A stretch of 64,000 bases of DNA, taken from the NCBI GenBank assembly GCA_030674155.1, contig CM060326.1, positions 12,620,642 through 12,684,641 on the forward strand. Reading direction: 5' to 3'. The DNA is from Stramonita haemastoma. Taxonomy: Eukaryota > Mollusca > Gastropoda > Neogastropoda > Muricidae. Shown here piece after piece: positions 18,527-37,559 of this stretch (position 1 is its first letter; each line of letters begins with the position of its first letter). The notes under the pieces were generated by a model, which did not search any database, was not told where the DNA came from, and saw nothing but the letters and a program-made list of their open reading frames with translations. Position numbers and translations under genes: made by a program.

Positions 18527-19360
18527 CAGCCGCCATGGTGCTCTGGTTCGGCTTTTAAGTTACGGACTGGAAGGTCGCGGGTTCGAATCCCATAAGAGTC
18601 ATTGGGATTTTTTTGACTCGGGCTGGCTCCTTTCCAGAGTGAATTTGCTATGGGCTCAGTGGGAAGACTAAGACCACACAGTCAAACTTCATCCACTTTT
18701 TGGATGGAGTTTTAGAGTGTTGTTCAAATTACCTGACCAACACTGCAGGTGTCTGTAGCCTACCTCTCGGGCCTGGTTGACATTGGGATACATCATGATA
18801 GGAAGCACAGATAATACCTCTTGGAAGAAGTCTAAAAGCACATGTGATTCCTTAGCAGCAGCATGACAACATCCTCATAATCACTGATTATCATGTGAGC
18901 CCAATAAAAGAAAATTGTCTCTGATCTAGTGGCCTCAGCTCGGTTGCTTTGGTCTCATGGTGACCTCAGATTTGGTTTCCCTGTACACTTCTGTGTCTGT
19001 GATGAGTGTGGATCAAAGCCTTCGGAGTTGGAGGTTTACATGAGGAAGTCGTGGAGGGACGTTGTGGTGGTCAACACCCTGGGTGGGTGTCTCACTCTGG
19101 GTGTCTCTAGCTCTGCGACTGAGCAAGTAGCTTACTATCGTTGGGAAGGGGAGGGGGGCGCTTATTAGGTAGTGTCCTGTGTATGTTCGCTTTGGACAAG
19201 CACCACTGAACACTACCAAAGTGACCCAGCAGCAGTGAAGGAACCCCCTGGCTGGTGACCCCATGGTGGCGTGACATTGATAGGCTTCCTGAGGACTTCC
19301 AACGCCGGGGATGTGAAATTCCTAGTCTGGGTATGGTGGTGGTGGTGGGGGTGAGGGGTG
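18527..19360 (+). mobile_element. tRNA-headed long repeat, family E, copy 1
   Basis: The head gccatggtgctctggttcgg carries a B-box-like ggttcgaatccc at about 18579. The body matches the minus-strand copy at 38330-39330 through landmarks caacactgcaggtgtctgta, ggtctcatggtgacctcag and aggtagtgtcctg. At about 830 bp it is long for a SINE. Confidence 0.6.
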
Positions 19361-19599
19361 GGGGGTTGAAATGAGCGGCACGAGAATAGCAAGGGGAAGA
19401 ACATCACAGAAGATAAGGCAGAACAAAAGAACCCTACAATGTTAAGATTTGGTCTGTTCCAACAAGTTTTCGTAAGGCCTAAAGCTTTGTACCTGATGTA
19501 GCCTACGCGCACGGGAGATGGCGGGGGGCGGGGGTTGTGTTAGCATAAGCATCAGTGGCTTTTTTCTTGTCCTTTTATTTTTTTTCATTCTTTTGTTTC

Positions 19600-19895
19600 T
19601 TGGCTAAAGCTCTGAGGTTCATCAATGGTAAGATTTTGCGCATGCAACCGTTTTTAACTTGTCATTAAGGTAGCCGCGTTCCGACTTCGGTGATAGTATC
19701 TAAACACGACTTGTGTGCATGCGTTTTATTATTATCATTGTGTTGTTTTATAGATTGTGTCATTCGTTTCTAGCTGCACGAAAGGCGGAACAGGTAGGCT
19801 ATTTAATGTGTGCACAAGATATTCTGCGTGCGTTTGAACATGGGGCCTCGGTTTATAGTCTCATCCGAAGGACCTGTGACTGGAGTCTATACTGA
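19600..19895 (-). mobile_element. SINE family D fragment
   Basis: It contains the 3' block gctctgaggttcatcaatgg, the hinge atctaaacacgacttgtgtg and the core ggggcctcggtttatagtct. The tRNA-like head is missing. Confidence 0.6.
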
Positions 19896-19944
19896 TGCTA
19901 ACCCCTATTGTTTTTCTGCTTTTCTGTATTAAGACAGTCACATG

Positions 19945-19970
19945 CTCGTCCATTACGTCACTTCCCACCC
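19945..19970 (+). promoter_or_regulatory. Candidate VAMP7 promoter element (CRE + ETS-like)
   Basis: TTACGTCA (19953-19960) runs directly into CTTCC (19961-19965), a tight CRE/ETS pairing seen in many housekeeping promoters. A good donor context gaagagtgtaagt ends a possible noncoding exon at 20079, which could splice to 23808, four bases upstream of the VAMP7 ATG. This is inference only. Confidence 0.25.
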
Positions 19971-20949
19971 TTGCCTTGTAAATAAACATCGCATCAGTGT
20001 GAAATTGAGACTTAATTTCTGAACAGTATTGGTCAAATTGGAACCAGTTGACTGAGAGCTCATTAACTTGTTGAAGAGTGTAAGTCGATCTATGTTCGAT
20101 TATCTATTTCATTTTGCTTTTCATTCTTGAAATGATGCGTATGCATTGTACCCCCCCCCCCCCCTCATATTCCAGGCATCGTCTCCAAACACATAAAATT
20201 TAACACCACAGACATATGTACGAATGATATGATTTACAGTAAAGTAGAGCGGATTTTAAAGTATCAGTATAGGGAAAAACTCAGAGAGTACATGCAATCT
20301 AAACGTCGGTTTATATCGTGTCTTGGGCAAGCCCACATTTTCCGAGCGTCCATATCGCATTAGGACAGTACAGGAGTCTAAATGCTTAGTTTGAGGGCAG
20401 TTTGTTTTTTGAAAGGAAGCCACTAAATCAGTGAATCACTGGGTAGGGTGACTTGAGAGAGATAGCCACTGAAACTGTTTTTAAGTGTCATGTTCAGGGG
20501 GTCGCAGAGTTATAATGTATTCATACTGTCACACATTGCTGATTGTTCATATTGGCTGAAAACTGCCCAGTTGGTACTGTATAGACTTCTACTAGTGGTA
20601 GTACTATAGTAATTCATTTCCGAAATCGGAAATCCGCTCAAGGACGTAATCACAACTACTACAAGACTAGTGGTACTTAGTCAATGGAGATAAATGACTT
20701 TTTCTATGAGTCAAGCCTGCAAAATCTTGCAATATGAGTTTATCATAGAGTGTATTGCTTTATTAGTTTATCACATGTAACTGTGATTTTTCAGGCCAGT
20801 TATTTTGCTTTTATAAAGAAAAGTATTCACTATTTGCAACAAGCCTTGACAATGACTAACACTGTAACTGTTGCCAGTGGTTGTAATCTTTGTTTTCCCT
20901 TAGTCCCTTGTTGTCATTGGTGATATCATTATCAAAGACTTTGTTCTCT

Positions 20950-21310
20950 GCCAAAATGTTGAGCTTCACTTTGACATTGTATGTGGATAATGAATGTATT
21001 TTACCCCATGGGGGTGTGGGGGCCTATTACTGTATCAGTAAATTACAGCTTCCCCACCTTGGAAATTCTTTGCTGGGAATTCCCCATTTTCTACCCATCT
21101 CTTTGCTTCTGCCTTGTTCCTTTTCTTCCTGTTACCTCCTCCTTGTCTCTATTCTGCATTCTTGGTCCATTCTCATGCCTTTTTTTCCAGAAAGACATAA
21201 GACAACATTTCTCTCCTGCACCAAAGTCTGATATATGCTGAGCCTGACTTGTCACCTAGTTAAAGGCAACACAGTACAATTTCGCTCATATGGCAGACAA
21301 CAATAGCTGC
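20950..21310 (+). repeat. Interspersed repeat family F, copy 1
   Basis: The order cttggaaattctttgctggg, aattcccca, tgttccttttcttcctgtta, ttctcatgcctttttttcca and gcctgacttgtcac is shared with the minus-strand copies near 27300-27640 and 58390-58690. The class is unknown. Confidence 0.5.
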
Positions 21311-21490
21311 TGCCTGAGCGTTTGATGAAGAAGAATATTTTCTAGAATATATAAATGCTGTAAGACAAACATGAACCTTATAATTTGTTTTTACAAGATA
21401 TAGCGCTATATAAGTTCCATGTATTATTATTATTATTAATTATTATTATTATTATGAGACTTTACATTAATTTTCAGTCTACATGTATAT

Positions 21491-23406
21491 GGGTCATTCT
21501 CAGAAACATGTGAGGCATGATAGTGACCTACTTTACACATCTGCCATTTGGCTGAATTAAGTTTAAAATTGTGGTGAATGCTGTTTACTGGTTGTGTTTA
21601 ATTTAAAAAAAAAAATTTAAATGTTTTTATGATCATTTGTGTTTTTGCTTTTAAATATTGTGAATTTATTTCACCAAATTGCTCATTCCAACATGGCGGA
21701 TTTGTGACATTTTGGTGCATACTTTATTCAGATTGTTCTTCTGACTTGAAAGACTGCTAATTTGAAACACAACTTGTATTAAAGTAATGCCCAGATGTTG
21801 TTTCAAGTTCCTTAGAAGAAAAATTGTACTTTCTTTGTCATGGACATTAAATAGAGGGCAGATTAAAAGCTTGTTGTGGTTGTGACGTTGGTTTCCCAAA
21901 GTAGGCCCAATTTTAACAATTTACTCACAAAGAACTATATGTTATCATCAACACATTATAGCCACAAGGGATGAATTAAACTGTTAACAGTATAAAGAAA
22001 ACATTGTTTTTGATCAGCTGGAGCTCCTATCCTCGTAAATTGCTTGAAACCCCAGATGACCAACATGGTTTCCCTTTTTTCATGTCACAACCAAATGATG
22101 TAAATCTATTGCAAAATCCGGCACATTCTTTCACTGACCGAGATTTTCAGGTAGGTACTTCATCTTGACCTTAAATATCTCTGACACACACTTTTTCCCG
22201 CCAAAGGAGTATCGAATGCTATAATTAGAGTTCCAGTCTTTGGTTTCTCCCAGCTTTTTCATGTCACAACCAAACGCAGCATTTGATCAATAATAATATT
22301 GATTGATATATCACTTTAATTATATAAATCAATGTAGATAATGTTAACAGAATGCATTGTTTCTAATTTAAGATGGTGTTTTTTTTTCCATTTGTGTTTA
22401 AATTGCTACACTTGGGTGATTTGTGGTTTTGAAGGGTGTGGTTTCCATGTCACAACCAAACGGTTTCCATGTTACAGCCGTAACAAAAAACATCTAACTC
22501 TAAAATGACAAATTAGTATAAATAATGTTAATAGAATGCATTGTTTCTAATTTAAGATGGTGGGTTTTTTTTCAATTTGTGTTTAAATTGCTTCACTTCA
22601 GTGATTTGTGGGTTTGGAGGGGTGTGGTTTCCATGTCACAACCAAACGGTTTCCAAACCAAACGGTTTCCATGTCACAACCATAACAGATCACTCTAAAA
22701 TGACAAATCAATGTAAATAATCATAATGTTAATAGAATGCATTGTTCCCAATTCAAGTAGGTTGTTTTTGGGATTTAATTTGTGTTTTCATTGCTACAAT
22801 TTCAGGTTTTGTGCTTTTGAAGGGTGTGGTTTCCATGTCACAACCAAACGGTTTCCATGTCACAACCGAAACATATTACTTCTATAAGGCATTAATATTA
22901 AACAGCTTCCATTCTTATGTAAAGAAAACTGTTTAGTTTAATGGATATCATTCTGTGGTTTAAGTTCAGGATAATCTGGGGGATGCTTGCTGTGGTCATT
23001 TGTACAAAAACCAAACTTTAAATCTGGGTATACAAAATTTCTTAGAGTGTCATTACAAAAAAGCAATAACATATGCTTTGTCGATGATTGTTATACTTCC
23101 AATTGATAGTTTTGTTTTATAGATAAAAACAAAAGCATTTGTGAGTGTTTTTTGTTTGATATGTTGTGTAAAAAGATGTTTTAATGCTACTTTTGGTTTC
23201 CATGTCACAACCACAACACAGCAAAAAATAGAACCTTTATGCCTCAATTACAAAAAAAACAATTAATGATTCATAATTTTTTCAACAGATTGCACTTTGT
23301 AACAGAGTACTCTAATAATAATATATGACAAGAAGGCAAAAACTTCCAAGGACATTTATTTTTCAAGGTCTATGTCACAAAAACCTCACATGTTTCTGAG
23401 AATAAC

Positions 23407-23408
<2 letters not shown>
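21491..23408. mobile_element. Non-autonomous DNA transposon, 1918 bp, 25-bp terminal inverted repeats
   Basis: The left end 21491-21515 starts gggtcattctcagaaacatg. The right end 23384-23408 is its reverse complement with 24 of 25 matches. The flanks are tatat on the left and atatat on the right, so a TA or TATA-type duplication is possible but obscured by the adjacent (AT)n. The interior is AT-rich, has no ORF over 80 codons, and carries the motif atgtcacaaccaaac many times. It lies upstream of, or within the first intron of, VAMP7. The transposon superfamily is not identified. Confidence 0.75.
22060..23225. repeat. Internal degenerate tandem repeat, unit about 190-200 bp
   Basis: The line atagaatgcattgtttctaa recurs at about 22339, 22526 and 22729 (187 and 203 bp apart). 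Each is followed by ggtttccatgtcacaacc, often twice. Older units lie to the left and right. Confidence 0.7.
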
Positions 23409-23478
<70 letters not shown>

Positions 23479-23521
23479 TTATCATTCACAAACAATGAAA
23501 CATGTATATATATATATATAT
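23409..23521. repeat. (AT)n microsatellite, two blocks
   Basis: Blocks at about 23409-23477 and 23503-23521, directly abutting the right inverted end of the 1.9-kb transposon. Confidence 0.9.
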
Positions 23522-23528
23522 TATATCT

Positions 23529-23690
23529 TTAACCCTTTCGCTGCTATCATAGTTTGCTCGGGCACATGCTGGACAAAACAGAGAGAGCGTTGAATCATGA
23601 TGTACAGCAATTGTTAACTGAGCATTGCTGACGACAGTTTCTATGACAAACACTGTTCATCAACAGCGGTCAGCGCAGTATAGAGGTTAA
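23529..23690 (+). mobile_element. TTAA-flanked MITE, piggyBac-like ends, copy 2
   Basis: TTAA at 23529-23532 is followed by CCCTTTCGCTGCTATCAT, and it ends ...AGAGG then TTAA at 23687-23690. It is the inverse-oriented relative of 2579-2729 and lies 120 bp before the VAMP7 start codon. Confidence 0.6.
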
Positions 23691-23810
23691 GTACTATGCT
23701 CATACTCTTAGGTACTGAAGAGCAGTCGACTGGACTATGGTACCAATCATGATGAATTTAGAAGAAAGCAAATGTATCACTGAATGTTGCTTCTGTATCA
23801 TGTGCAGAAA

Positions 23811-31135
<7,325 letters not shown>

Positions 31136-33475
31136 AGGGGAAGTGTTGTGAGGGTGTAGAGGTACAGAGCTGGACATGGAAGCTGTCGGATCTGCATCAG
31201 CTATGCGTGCTGTGAACTTGGCACAGAGGCTTTTTGGAAATTTTTGGTTGTGTGAATCCATGTTAACTTCAAACATTACATTCAGTAGTGATCCCGTGCT
31301 TATTTTGGTAATGTGTTTAAAAATTATTTTTTTTTTTTTTATCCCAGCCAATGAAAAAGCTGAACAAAACCAAACCAAAAAAAGAGTAGACAAAAGCCTG
31401 CCAGTTATTCAGTTGACATTCCAAACGCTGTGTAGACATGGACTCTGTTATTTTCCTGTTGGAACAAAAAAGAAAATTGTATGGAAGAGAATTTGTCGTC
31501 TGTTTATAGTCGTGTACAACAGCAGTTTTGTCTCCTGTTCCTTAAAGCCTTATGTGCAGTTAACATTGGTGTTTACTTAGTTGCACATCTCTTTGGACAT
31601 GATTGCCTCCCTTTATTCAAATCTATGGCTGTAGAAATGCAGATCCAGCATTTGAAGTTGCAAAATATGGATAATTGTAATAATATTGCTAAACAGTATG
31701 TGAATAGAATAAATTCCTTATGGCATATTTGATATTCCCTGTCTTCCACCTCTTATCCCCAGCTAATAATTCCCCTTTTCCCCCCCAAGAGGAAAAAATC
31801 AACTGCCCGCAAGCTATTTATTTATACGCTTTACCTTACACTAAGCTGGGTAAAGACCCTATAGCACAAACACCTTCCTCAAAGGGAAAATGGTAAACTT
31901 ACATGTTCATCTAGGAATTGGTCCTCATCTTTCTATAATTTCTTGTGCTTATTTTCTGCCTTCCCAGTCCACTCTCCTGCCTTTTTTTCCAAGCATCTCT
32001 TTCAAACAATTTTCTGTTTTCGTTATATGACACTCTGCCTGTTTTTTGTTGTTGTTCTGTCGACCAGGGAGTGATACTTAGACTCTGGGATAGGCACAGG
32101 ATGCCCATTCTGCAGTGGTATTTGCCCATGTGGCACTTTTTATGTATATTTCTGTACTTTTAAATGTTTGTTATCCTTTTTTCGTTGATAAATTAAGCAG
32201 AATGGCTCTGTGTGATTGAATTTTACAACTCAACAGATGTTCAAATAGGAAAATGCAGTTTCTTATCCGACAGGGGTTGTGCTTGTATACAGTATAAAGA
32301 TAAATCTACCCTCGACTACCTACACTTTCCACCCAAATCAAGCTCATATATTCCCAGTGTGTCCTCAAAAGTTGATTGTTGCATTTATAGGTAGTTTTAT
32401 TTATGTCTTTCTTTTTTGTGATTTTTTTTTTTTTTTAACAAACTCGCACCCAGTCTCGGTTTTAAAGACATTTCATTTGGAAATTGAACTTTTATTATAG
32501 TCAATTAACTCACGCTTGAATCTGTTTTGATAATTAAGGTCCCTCTTTTTTTTTCTTTTTTTTTTTTTTTTTAGGGGACGGGAGGTGAGGTTAAGGCATA
32601 AAATAAAAATAAAAACAAGTATGTTTGGTAGTTGCTTTCTATCTGTCAGGAAAAAAAGAAGCACTTGATGGTTGTGTAGATCTGAAGGATGAATTACTGT
32701 TTGATGTGTCCTGCAGTTGTTGATTTATTGTGATTGATCAAGCATATCTGTTTTTTTACTGTTTTGTTATTCAGCTCTTGTTATTGACAGCAAATCAGGG
32801 AGTGAGTGAAGTTGGTTGCAGTCCAGACACAAATCTGACATATCAGGATTTAACCAAAGGTGTTTCAATTTTTAGAATAGCATGCACGCTCACACACATG
32901 GAGACATGCATGCACACACACACTCACACACCAAAAGTTGTAATCATTCATATATTGTATTGCCAGCATAAACATATCACTTGCTCATATACATATGGTC
33001 TGCAAAGTTGTGCATGTATCATTCAATGGACTTGAACTAAGCCAATCTTCCAGGATGGTGATGAAATACACATACTCATAGACTCACACAGACACACTCA
33101 AGCACACTTGCGCATAGATATATAGCTGTTAGTCATCATAAAAACACACGGGTACTATTCCAGAACAAAGAAAACAATGAAAAGGGGTTCAGAGGTTACC
33201 AAGACCTTTGGTAGTGTGTGTGTGCAATGCTTTTGCTTAAATTGTCAGTGGGAGGAGGGGGAAGGATGGTGGTTCAGGATGACCGCATCCCAGTGTTGAG
33301 TTGGGGGGGGGGATGGGAGAGGATGATGTTTCCTGGAGGTGAAGAGTTACCTTCAAAGTGGTTGCAGTCTTTTGCTTTTGTGTGAGAGGGATTGTAAAGT
33401 GTTAATGACACAAATAGTTAATGCAATTTCAAAATGCTTTTTTTTCTTGTTTATTATTTATTTATTTAAAAAAAA
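31136..33475 (+). other. VAMP7 3' UTR and downstream non-coding DNA
   Basis: No gene is seen. It contains T-rich stretches and scattered CA-rich words. A segment at 31910-32080 (ttctgccttcccagtccact) is distantly like repeat family F. Confidence 0.5.
31708..31713 (+). terminator. VAMP7: Candidate VAMP7 polyadenylation signal
   Basis: AATAAA lies 573 bp after the stop codon, followed by a T-rich tgatattccctgtcttcc stretch. Later signals may also be used, since T-rich non-coding DNA continues to about 34.8 kb. Confidence 0.45.
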
Positions 33476-33516
33476 ATTATATTGAGGATAATGGGATAAG
33501 CACACATGTGCTTTAA
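33476..33516 (-). repeat. SINE family B 3' fragment
   Basis: Only the tail ttgaggataatgggataagc and a few bases remain. Confidence 0.45.
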
Positions 33517-33731
33517 AGAGGAGGAGTCTGCAAAAGATGTTGGTGTTTTTTTTGTTGCTTTTAAGAAAAGGCATTTTCCACCTAGCATTAGCAGTAAAGC
33601 TCAACCAAGCTGTATGCTCTTTTATGATGGAAAGAAAGTGTTAGAAACAAGATGGGGGGGGGGGGGGGGGATGGTTGGAGGTGTTAATGATATGAAACAC
33701 TTACACTTTTAGTGTCAGTCATGCCAACATA

Positions 33732-34012
33732 GAGGTGGGATAGTTCAGTGTCAGAGCGCTCGCTTTCCCAAAGTCAAGTTGCATCGAGCGTGGTTACCAG
33801 TTGGATGGGTGACCTTTATGTGCCTTGGCTTCAGTACAGTCCCCCCAGTTCACCCAGCTGTAAATGGGTACCTGCCCTCTTCAGCGTCAGGAAAGGTAAA
33901 ACAGCGAGGGAGAGGAGATGGGCGCCTCCCTCAACATGCTGGCCCCTAGAGAAGGTGAGGTCTCTGATGCCTCGCTCCACTACAACTGTCTAGGTTATGG
34001 GACACCTTTACC
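33732..34012 (+). mobile_element. SINE family A, full length, 11-bp target duplications
   Basis: Exact duplications atgccaacata lie at 33721-33731 and 34013-34023. The head gatagttcagtgtcagagcg is followed by the 5S-like segment catcgagcgtggttaccagt, ggatgggtgacc, the family body and the tail gggacacctttacc. Confidence 0.9.
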
Positions 34013-34023
34013 ATGCCAACATA

Positions 34024-35392
34024 ATCCTGCACACATTCTACAGGTTTCATTCATGGGCTACACTGTGGGGTCTTCTTCACACACTTCCACTTTGTAGTCA
34101 ACCTTGATTTTATGCAATTTCTTAAAACTGTGGGTTTTTTTTGTTTTTTGTTTAACCGTATAATTTTCAAAATGTTAATTTTTTGTTTGTTTATTAGTTT
34201 TCTTTTTCTCTTGTTGAAATAACTGATGTGTGACCGACAGTACTTGTGTCTGAAATCCCCCAATTTGAATTGTTATCTACTTACTGGTCGGAACAGTGAA
34301 CTGATAAAGCGCCGTGTTGGTTTCTGTACTTTTTCATTCATTTTAGATTATTAGAATTTTGTGCACAAATGTGAACTTGATCTTTTTCAATTTTTTTTTG
34401 TTTTTGGTTTGATTTGGTTGGTTGGTTTTTGCTTCTCCTTTTAATTAAAATAAAAAAGTGAATAGAATGATGCATTAAGGTGAGTGAATAGGGGCTTTAT
34501 TAATGTATGACACCAGTAGGCATATTAAGCAGACTTCTGTGCCTTTAAACTGATCAGTATTAGGGTTTTTTTTTTATATTTCAATCTTTAACTGCGTGAT
34601 TTTTCTAGAAGAGTTCATGTATGCCTGTAAATATTTGTGCATAAAACAAAAAGATTGGTTGTGTTCATGTGAGTTTGTCTACAGGTATAAGCACAATATG
34701 TGTACACTGTAACTACAGCAACAGGGAGTGAAATTCTGAACTGTACATTTTGTTGTGTATATACAATTAAAAAAAAAGAACAAAATCATAATTAGGTCTT
34801 ATTTATCAGATCATGTGCAGCAATTGTTAATCTGCAACTTTGGTCCAAGACCACAGAATTCTGTGAGAATGTAATCTCATGTAGGGTGTATTATGCTTAA
34901 ACTACAGAACTGGATGATTCAGAATACAATATCCAGCATGCGGAGTTTGTCATATCTCACTATCTGCACATTCTATATATTGCAGCTTTATCCACCCTTG
35001 AATCAGGGAGTTGTGTTTAGTGTTCTCCAGCTATGTACTTGAGGTGGGTGGGTGGGTGGGATTAGCAGAGTATCTTACTCATCACACCTGGGAATCAGTG
35101 TGAGAGTACACAGAACACAGTGGATGACAAGCTTGCATGTATGGCCGTTTTCAAATATCCCTGTCACCTATGCAGCCATACCTACCCCATCCAACTTAAG
35201 ATGATTTTCTACTGTTTTTTTTGTACAGGTTTATTCTTTTGTGAGCTTGTCATGAACAAAGACAATCGCATTTCAAAGCAGAACAGCATTTTAATGTAGG
35301 CTTTGACGTGTTGCTTCATCAATAGCTGACAATGCTTTTGGTTTGGGCCCAGAATTGAGGAGTGAAATGAAAAGTTTCTTTGTCAGGGGTAT
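34024..35392. other. Intergenic DNA without recognised gene
   Basis: AT-rich with T runs. A repeat-like block at 35060-35150 (catcacacctgggaatcagt) has relatives at about 2340-2400 (inverse) and 49080-49140. No coding signal was found. Confidence 0.4.
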
Positions 35393-35678
35393 AAAAGATA
35401 AAAATGTCCCACAACCTATGTGGTCATAGAGGAGCAAGGCATTAGAGACCTCAGCTTCTATAAGGGTCAGCATATTGAGGGTGGCACTCATCTCCTCTCC
35501 CTCGCTGCTTTACCTTCTCTGACCCGAAAGAGGGGAGGTATCTATTTACACCTGGGTGAACTGTACTGAAGCCAAGGTGCACAAACGGCCACCCATCCAA
35601 CTGGTAACCACGCTCAGTGCTGCTTAACTTTAACTTGGGGAAAGCGAGCGCTCTGACCACTGAGCTATCCTGCCCCCC
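35393..35678 (-). mobile_element. SINE family A, 12-bp imperfect target duplications
   Basis: Duplications tgtcaggggtat (35381-35392) and tgtcaggagtat (35679-35690). It is a complete family A copy with the head at the right (gctcagtggtcagagcgctc on the minus strand). Confidence 0.85.
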
Positions 35679-36048
35679 TGTCAGGAGTATGTAGGATCCT
35701 AATTGATTTTGTATCAAGTAATGTAATAAAATCAGGGATGCTAAGGTTAATGTAGGTCCTTTATAAAGGGCTTGGGGGGGGGGGGGGGTTGGTATGGACA
35801 GGAGCTAAAACATGTGGCAGTAGTTTTACCTTTGACAGACTCATTGAAAAAGCAGTCAGGTGGCATCAGCTGCTGAGTGTTGTATTCAGATGAGAACTGA
35901 AGATGCTGTTCCAAAAGTAGGTTCTAGCTTTTTTCTTTGTTTTTTTTGTTTGTGTGGAATGTTTTTTTAGGGAAGTCTACTTCAACAGATGTCAGTGTTG
36001 TGGTAATAGGTTGCTTGTCATGTCGAGCTTTGATACGAGTATGGCACA

Positions 36049-36049
36049 G

Positions 36050-36114
<65 letters not shown>

Positions 36115-36127
36115 CATTTACATGCAG

Positions 36128-36161
<34 letters not shown>

Positions 36162-36181
36162 ATTTTCATGTAGGATTGTGT
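36049..36181. repeat. (GT)n microsatellite, two blocks
   Basis: Two TG blocks separated by tatgcatttacatgcagga-like spacers that are themselves repeated. Confidence 0.9.
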
Positions 36182-37555
36182 GTGTGTGTTTATGCATGCG
36201 CATATTGAAAGTGTAAATAGCGAATACTTTTGTGAAATGCATTACGCACTTTTTCTAGACAGTTGCATTGGATACATGTTGCTTGTCATTGGCTTTACAT
36301 ATTCCGTTAGATGCATAATTATCATGAGTGTCTTTTTTTCCCCCCTTCCTTCTCATCAAATGTTCGTGGCTGTTGGCAGGCGGGAATAGAAAAAGGAAAC
36401 AAGGGAAAAAGCCAGACTTCTTTTTCTTGTTCTTCTGACACGGGTTGAAAGGATAATGGTAAAAGATGTAGAGAGAAGAGAGAAGCAGTTTGTGCTACAC
36501 TTTTCCCTCGAGTGTGTTTCGTGTGACTCTTGCTGTCACTTTGAGTGCGTCTCAAGCTACCCAACCTTGTAATATCCGAATACTCCCTTTTCCATTTTTT
36601 TTTCTTACACTTATCGTCTTACACCAATGCAGCAGTCGTCCATTATGCATTTTCTTCTTCTTCAGTGTCGTGGATCTTTTATCGAAATTTATTATTTTTA
36701 ATGATTATTGATTTCTTTCTGGTATGTTTGCTTGTCAGGTATTATCCAAATACTCCTTTCTTGAAATGATATTTTACATGTTAACTCTGGTATCTCAAGT
36801 TTGTGTTTGTCTTGCCTGTATCGGTCATGTAGTTGTGATAATAATAATCCTGATTTATCATTGATGCAATAACAGTTGATTTTTTGAAGAAAAAGCTTGT
36901 TCTGTTTTGTGTTGTTTGCATCATTGGCTTAAAAAACAAATCCAATTATGTGCAAAAATCTTTTCAGGTTTAGAAACAAAAGCTGAATGAATACATCAAA
37001 AGAAAAAGAATCATCCACACTGAACATTCTTTGAAGTTTGGTTAACATCACCTCATTTTTCTACGAGAGATTTAGAAATGAATGTTTACAAAATGACAGA
37101 TAATGCTGTTTACAATATGCTCCTCCTCTGTTACACACACACACACACACACACATACACTCACTCACATGCACCCCCCTCCTCCCAATATGTCTAATAT
37201 CACTTTTATGTGAACAGACATAAAATTGAAGACCATCACACACCAACAAAGACACCAAGTGTCCGGGTTTTGACTATAACTTAGATATAAATTCAGGAAG
37301 AAAAGAACAAAAATAAGATGAAACATGAGAGAATTAAAAAAAACTCTGACAATGGCACTGCATATTAAAAAAAGTCCTTTATTTAGACTAAAACAATCCA
37401 ACTCGGGCTTATCACACATATAAGTTATCATCTTTAACATCTTATTAAACAATTCATGGCTTACTATGAAATGTGTTAAAAAATAATTATCAAAAACAAA
37501 AATACAAATGTAAACCAGATTTCACAAACTGTAAATGCTTAGTTTGGTTGCCTCC
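36182..37555. other. Intergenic DNA, no feature recognised
   Basis: No exon, RNA gene or SINE was identified. A short (CA)n lies at about 37134-37155. Confidence 0.4.
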
Positions 37556-37559
37556 CCCC

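Noticed and set aside
20590..20690. Short palindrome around atttccgaaatcggaaat as a MITE
   Set aside because: The arms are only about eight bases and the outer actagtggta repeats are direct, not inverted; too weak to call.
33770..33826. 5S rRNA gene
   Set aside because: Only the internal promoter-like part is present, repeated identically in all family A SINEs. The rest of the 120-nt gene is missing.
36490..36769. Small membrane protein ORFs
   Set aside because: Overlapping T-rich frames in different phases with no splice or family support.
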